DNA from: Sediminibacillus albus
GTDB taxonomy: Bacteria; Bacillota; Bacilli; Bacillales; Amphibacillaceae
Reading direction: 5' to 3'
NCBI RefSeq assembly: GCF_900101125.1
Contig: NZ_FNFL01000004.1
Location: 178,527 to 242,526 of the forward strand
DNA length: 64,000 nucleotides
In this document: one piece after another, positions 61,154-64,000 of the stretch
How the letters are laid out: every line of letters begins with the position of its first letter
Numbering within the stretch: position 1 is the stretch's first letter
The notes under the pieces: generated by a model
Database searches by the model: none
Told to the model about the DNA's origin: nothing
The model's input: only the letters and a program-made list of their open reading frames with translations
Program-made: the position numbers and the translations under genes

Positions 61154-61279
61154 CTACTGTTTTACAGTAGCTGAATTTTTCTTCCTATAAAAGAACCAGC
61201 ATTGATTCAGCACTTTAATTTGGTATAAGTCTTTGGAAAGGAAGGCTTCTGTCATTTGCTTTTTAAACCAATTAGGCAT
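61154..61279 (-). CDS. cmpA: Cortex morphogenetic protein CmpA
   Basis: This 41-residue small protein (MPNWFKKQMTEAF at the start, KVLNQCWFFYRKK near the end) matches B. subtilis CmpA, a 37-residue factor that controls spore coat and cortex assembly and is degraded by ClpXP. The start PNWxKKQM-AF and the NQCW-FYRKK motif are diagnostic. AGGGGG lies about 8 nt before the ATG. Its position between tex and the SprT-like gene is conserved. It confirms a spore-forming organism. Confidence 0.88.
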   Translation of the reverse strand: MPNWFKKQMTEAFLSKDLYQIKVLNQCWFFYRKKNSATVKQ

Positions 61280-61375
61280 CTGAACTATCCCCCTAAACAA
61301 AAATCAAGTATGGAAAGCCGACAGAAATCAAGTTAATTTAAACTATGCAAACGATCAAAAAGGTGTGACAACAAC

Positions 61376-61831
61376 ATGGAAGTAATCGACCAAAACAGCC
61401 TTAAGAAACTTGTGAACGAATTATCATTAGAATATTTTCATAAACCTTTCACGGATGAAGTGCAGTTTAACAACAGGCTGCGGACAACAGGAGGAAGATA
61501 TATACCCTCCAAGAGAACGATTGAGCTGAACCCTAAATTTCCCGGCGAGTTAGGTGAAGAAGAGTTTATAGGAATTATCAAACATGAGTTATGCCATTAT
61601 CATTTGCATATAGAAGGTAAAGGATATAAACACCGTGATCCGGAATTTAGAGAACTGCTTAAGAAAACAGGGTCACCACGGTTCTGCCAAGCGTTACCTT
61701 CCATGAAGCAGAAACAACAGAAGCACCGGTATATATGTAAAGACTGCAGCCATGTGTATACAAGATCGAGAAGAGTAGATACAAAAAGGTATAGATGTGG
61801 TAAGTGCAGGGGAAAGTTAATAAAGCAGTGA
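61376..61831 (+). CDS. ydcK: SprT-like zinc metalloprotein (YdcK)
   Basis: This 151-residue protein has the SprT zinc-protease motif HELCHYHLH (about residues 72-80) and a C-terminal zinc ribbon, CKDC...CGKC (about 121-145). SprT-like proteins resemble proteases acting on DNA-protein crosslinks, though the bacterial role is not established. The arrangement next to the tRNA cluster matches B. subtilis ydcK. AAAGGTGTGAC precedes the ATG. The gene is divergent from cmpA. Confidence 0.92.
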   Translation: MEVIDQNSLKKLVNELSLEYFHKPFTDEVQFNNRLRTTGGRYIPSKRTIELNPKFPGELGEEEFIGIIKHELCHYHLHIEGKGYKHRDPEFRELLKKTGSPRFCQALPSMKQKQQKHRYICKDCSHVYTRSRRVDTKRYRCGKCRGKLIKQ

Positions 61832-61989
61832 TATATCAGAGGATAACCTTGAAGGCTAAAAAAGAAAAGAAAACCATTGACGAATTATGTCTTCCGTGTT
61901 AAATTAAATAAGCCTTGAAAAAACAAAGTTTTCTCCGTTTTTTCTTTTTTGTTTTGTCTCCTCTTGAAAAGAAAAACTTCAAAAAGTGT

Positions 61990-62018
61990 TTGACAAACTA
62001 GTTAAAATAGTTTATTAT
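61990..62018 (+). promoter_or_regulatory. Strong sigma-A promoter of the tRNA cluster
   Basis: TTGACA (61990-61995) and TATTAT (62013-62018) are 17 bp apart. It lies about 45 bp before tRNA-Asn, in an AT-rich upstream region typical of stable-RNA promoters. Confidence 0.75.
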
Positions 62019-62065
62019 ACTTAACGTCGCTGTTGTTGTTTCTACAGCAAAGACGATATCATTAT

Positions 62066-62140
62066 TCCAACGTAGCTCAGTGGTAGAGCAATCGGCTGTT
62101 AACCGATCGGTCGTAGGTTCGAATCCTACCGTTGGAGCCA
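62066..62140 (+). tRNA. tRNA-Asn (GTT)
   Basis: Acceptor TCCAACG pairs with CGTTGGA; anticodon GTT at 62098-62100. The D and T arms are intact and CCA is encoded. First tRNA of the cluster. Confidence 0.97.
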
Positions 62141-62142
62141 GT

Positions 62143-62233
62143 GGAGAAGTACTCAAGTGGCTGAAGAGGCGCCCCTGCTAAGGGTGTAGGTCGCGCAAGC
62201 GGCGCGAGGGTTCAAATCCCTCCTTCTCCGCCA
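62143..62233 (+). tRNA. tRNA-Ser (GCT)
   Basis: Acceptor GGAGAAG pairs with CTTCTCC. The anticodon is GCT, with a long variable arm (GTAGGTCGCGCAAGCGGCGC) typical of serine tRNAs. CCA is encoded. Confidence 0.97.
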
Positions 62234-62242
62234 TTTTATTAT

Positions 62243-62314
62243 GGCCCGTTGGTCAAGTGGTTAAGACACCGCCCTTTCACGGCGGTAACACGGGTTCGAA
62301 TCCCGTACGGGTCA
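62243..62314 (+). tRNA. tRNA-Glu (TTC)
   Basis: Acceptor GGCCCGT pairs with ACGGGTC (one G-U). Anticodon TTC. CCA is not encoded (ACT follows). Confidence 0.95.
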
Positions 62315-62337
62315 CTTTTAAATACAATAGCACGTCC

Positions 62338-62414
62338 GGTCCGGTAGTTCAGTTGGTTAGAATGCCTGCCTGTCACGCAGGAGGTCGCGGGTTCGAGTCC
62401 CGTCCGGACCGCCA
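62338..62414 (+). tRNA. tRNA-Asp (GTC)
   Basis: Acceptor GGTCCGG pairs with CCGGACC. Anticodon GTC. CCA is encoded. Confidence 0.97.
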
Positions 62415-62419
62415 CTTTT

Positions 62420-62494
62420 TGGGCTATAGCCAAGCGGTAAGGCATCGGGTTTTGATCCCGTGATTCGCTGGTTCGAATCCAGCTAGCCCAGCCA
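62420..62494 (+). tRNA. tRNA-Gln (TTG)
   Basis: Acceptor TGGGCTA pairs with TAGCCCA. Anticodon TTG. CCA is encoded. Confidence 0.95.
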
Positions 62495-62531
62495 TTTTCT
62501 TCTTTAAATGGTGTGTGAGTGTTGAGGTTTT

Positions 62532-62898
62532 AGATAGAATAACTTTTTCTCATTTAATCAAGAGCCATTAGCTCAGTTGGTAGAGAAACCGTAAGCTTCA
62601 TCGAATGAACTTCCTGAGAGGTTTTGCGAGGAGCGTAAGCAACGCCGAATTACCTATCAACGTGACGAGCACAGAAGAAACTGCTTCACTCATGTAATAG
62701 GATAAGCACTTAACTAGATAAAATAACTTTTTCTCATTTAATCAAGAGCCATTAGCTCAGTTGGTAGAGAAACGTAAGCCTCATCGAATGAACATCCTGA
62801 GAGGTTTTGCGAGGAGCGTAAGCAACGCCGAACTACCTATCAACGTGACGAGCACAGAAGAAACTGCTTCACTCATATATTTGGTTAAGCACTTAACT
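62532..62898 (+). repeat. Two tandem units carrying the 5' half of tRNA-Lys
   Basis: Unit 1 (62532-62715) and unit 2 (62716-62898) are near-identical, with a period of 183-184 bp. Each contains GAGCCATTAGCTCAGTTGG (the first ~25 nt of tRNA-Lys), at 62562 and 62746. This is followed not by the anticodon arm but by ~135 bp of unrelated sequence (including GAGGTTTTGCGAGGAGCG and ACGTGACGAGCACAG). A third start, AGATGAAATAAC at 62899, leads into the intact gene. Confidence 0.9.
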
Positions 62899-62928
62899 AG
62901 ATGAAATAACTCTTTCTCATTTAATCAT

Positions 62929-63001
62929 GAGCCATTAGCTCAGTTGGTAGAGCATCTGACTTTTAATCAGAGGGTCGGAGGTTCGAATCCTCCATGGCTC
63001 A
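62929..63001 (+). tRNA. tRNA-Lys (TTT)
   Basis: Acceptor GAGCCAT pairs with ATGGCTC. The anticodon TTT lies in loop CTTTTAA. CCA is not encoded (ATCA follows). The 25-nt 5' part is duplicated twice upstream, and the 3' part once downstream. Confidence 0.95.
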
Positions 63002-63110
63002 TCAAAGATGTAGTGGTAGGGATTCTCACCCACGGTTCCCCTTGCTTTACTTAGTAACGTAAAGAAGCAAGGACTAGCCTGCGGCGTCGGGATCCTCCAT
63101 GGCTCATCAA
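63002..63110 (+). repeat. Spacer with a duplicated tRNA-Lys 3' end
   Basis: ATCCTCCATGGCTCATCAA occurs at 62987-63005, the tRNA-Lys 3' end, and again at 63092-63110. The intervening 86 bp include a CCTTGCTT/AAGCAAGG hairpin. No tRNA is completed by the second copy. Confidence 0.85.
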
Positions 63111-63120
63111 TAACATATTT

Positions 63121-63201
63121 GCGGGTGTGGCGGAATTGGCAGACGCGCTAGACTTAGGATCTAGTGTCTTCGACGTGGGGGTTCAAGTCCCTCCACCCGC
63201 A
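63121..63201 (+). tRNA. tRNA-Leu (TAG)
   Basis: Acceptor GCGGGTG pairs with CACCCGC. The anticodon TAG lies in loop CTTAGGA, and a long variable arm (TGTCTTCGACG) is present. CCA is not encoded. Confidence 0.95.
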
Positions 63202-63254
63202 TCATTCTTGTCTACTGCTGTGGCTCTGCACGGCATTTTATTTTTTTGCAATAA

Positions 63255-63340
<86 letters not shown>

Positions 63341-63348
63341 AAAAAATA

Positions 63349-63377
63349 TTGACATTCTTTTAGGAGTGTGTTACATT
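63349..63377 (+). promoter_or_regulatory. Internal sigma-A promoter in the tRNA cluster
   Basis: TTGACA (63349-63354) and TACATT (63372-63377) are 17 bp apart, just before tRNA-Arg. It would give a second transcript for the Arg-Pro-Gly-Ile-Ala part. Confidence 0.7.
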
Positions 63378-63398
63378 AAAAGATGTCGCTTTAATAAA

Positions 63399-63475
63399 GC
63401 GCCCGTAGCTCAATTGGATAGAGCGTTTGACTACGGATCAAGAGGTTAGGGGTTCGACTCCTCTCGGGCGCACCA
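63399..63475 (+). tRNA. tRNA-Arg (ACG)
   Basis: Acceptor GCGCCCG pairs with CGGGCGC. The anticodon ACG lies in loop CTACGGA. CCA is encoded. Confidence 0.97.
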
Positions 63476-63479
63476 TATA

Positions 63480-63556
63480 CGGGAAGTAGCTCAGCTTGGT
63501 AGAGCACTTGGTTTGGGACCAAGGGGTCGCAGGTTCAAATCCTGTCTTCCCGACCA
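63480..63556 (+). tRNA. tRNA-Pro (TGG)
   Basis: Acceptor CGGGAAG pairs with CTTCCCG. Anticodon TGG. CCA is encoded. Confidence 0.97.
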
Positions 63557-63695
63557 GCAACACCTTTGTTAATAGAATGATAAATAAGATAATGAACAAC
63601 GATTTGTGCCAAAGCATAAACTACCTTGAATAATCAAGAAGATACAGGCACAGTAACTAATAAAGAGCGTAAATCAATGAAATTCTTATTAAAAT

Positions 63696-63769
63696 GCGGG
63701 TGTAGTTTAGTGGTAAAACCTCAGCCTTCCAAGCTGATGATGAGGGTTCGATTCCCTTCACCCGCTCCA
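63696..63769 (+). tRNA. tRNA-Gly (TCC)
   Basis: Acceptor GCGGGTG pairs with CACCCGC. The anticodon TCC lies in loop CTTCCAA. CCA is encoded. Confidence 0.97.
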
Positions 63770-63777
63770 AAAAAAAG

Positions 63778-63854
<77 letters not shown>

Positions 63855-63862
63855 TCCAATTT

Positions 63863-63938
63863 GGGGCCTTAGCTCAGCTGGGAGAGCGCCTGCCTTGCAC
63901 GCAGGAGGTCAGCGGTTCGATCCCGCTAGGCTCCACCA
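63863..63938 (+). tRNA. tRNA-Ala (TGC)
   Basis: Acceptor GGGGCCT pairs with AGGCTCC (one G-U). Anticodon TGC. CCA is encoded. Last tRNA in the window. Confidence 0.97.
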
Positions 63939-64000
63939 TTTTGATCTTTGAAAACTGAACAAAACAACCAGTATGTCAAGTAAGAAACAAGCTAGTTTTT
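63939..64000 (+). other. Probable rRNA operon leader or spacer
   Basis: GATCTTTGAAAACTGAACAA directly after tRNA-Ala is the kind of conserved sequence found in Bacilli before 16S or 23S rRNA. An rRNA gene probably starts just past the window edge. Confidence 0.5.

Noticed and set aside
62239..62463. 68-codon frames on both strands across the tRNA genes
   Set aside because: They overlap intact tRNA-Glu, tRNA-Asp and tRNA-Gln and are artefacts of the T-arm sequences.

Overview
The window reads as a chromosomal segment of a low-to-mid GC, Gram-positive, spore-forming member of the Bacillaceae. The evidence is AGGAGG-type ribosome binding sites, frequent TTG and GTG starts, sigma-A promoters, many intrinsic terminators, a T-box, a sigma-B operon and the spore gene cmpA. 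From about 43.6 to 63.9 kb the gene order follows Bacillus subtilis: cshA-ydbS-ydbT-ydcA-acpS-(nnr)-ydcC-alr-ndoAI-ndoA-rsbRA-S-T-U-V-W-sigB-rsbX-tex-cmpA-ydcK-tRNA cluster. The genus cannot be fixed from the sequence; an Oceanobacillus/Virgibacillus-like relative is an inference.

Layout. 0-7 kb: 3' end of trhO (minus strand), a cold-shock gene, a methyltransferase, a dehydrogenase, and a class Ia ribonucleotide reductase operon (nrdAB) behind a cobalamin riboswitch. 7-23 kb: acetyltransferases, yteA, htrA divergent from a CssRS-like two-component system, typA, a PQQ-type sugar dehydrogenase lipoprotein, a ZIP transporter, a MacB-type ABC exporter, and a candidate type I toxin/antisense pair. 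Three copies of a ~0.5 kb composite intergenic repeat (A, B, C) also lie here. 23-43 kb: T-box-controlled argS, small metabolic and stress genes, capA-like and DUF368 (PopT) envelope genes, a YknWX-like pair, a CuA-type cupredoxin lipoprotein, an ABC-F ATPase behind an attenuator-like leader, a sigma-B-type glutaredoxin gene, an esterase/MFS pair, degV and an EamA transporter. 43-62 kb: the conserved stress and envelope block. 62-64 kb: thirteen intact tRNA genes (Asn, Ser, Glu, Asp, Gln, Lys, Leu, Leu, Arg, Pro, Gly, Ile, Ala) leading toward what is probably an rRNA operon outside the window.

How the parts work together. In the RsbR-S-T-U-V-W-X cascade, stress frees RsbT from RsbR/RsbS, RsbT activates the phosphatase RsbU, RsbV-P is dephosphorylated and takes RsbW away from SigB. 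A sigma-B-type promoter overlaps the end of rsbU and would feed rsbVW-sigB-rsbX. Similar promoters precede the glutaredoxin and, more weakly, yhfK. NdoA (MazF) and NdoAI form a toxin-antitoxin pair just upstream.

Items most worth a second look: (1) a composite repeat whose hairpin end always sits just after a gene's 3' end in that gene's orientation, with an 87-nt core whose orientation varies; (2) a tandem array of 5' halves of tRNA-Lys plus a duplicated 3' end; (3) an unlisted 33-residue holin-like toxin with a convergent antisense RNA; (4) a leader peptide and terminator/anti-terminator arrangement before an ABC-F gene. Functional statements come from family resemblance read by eye; no database search was run.
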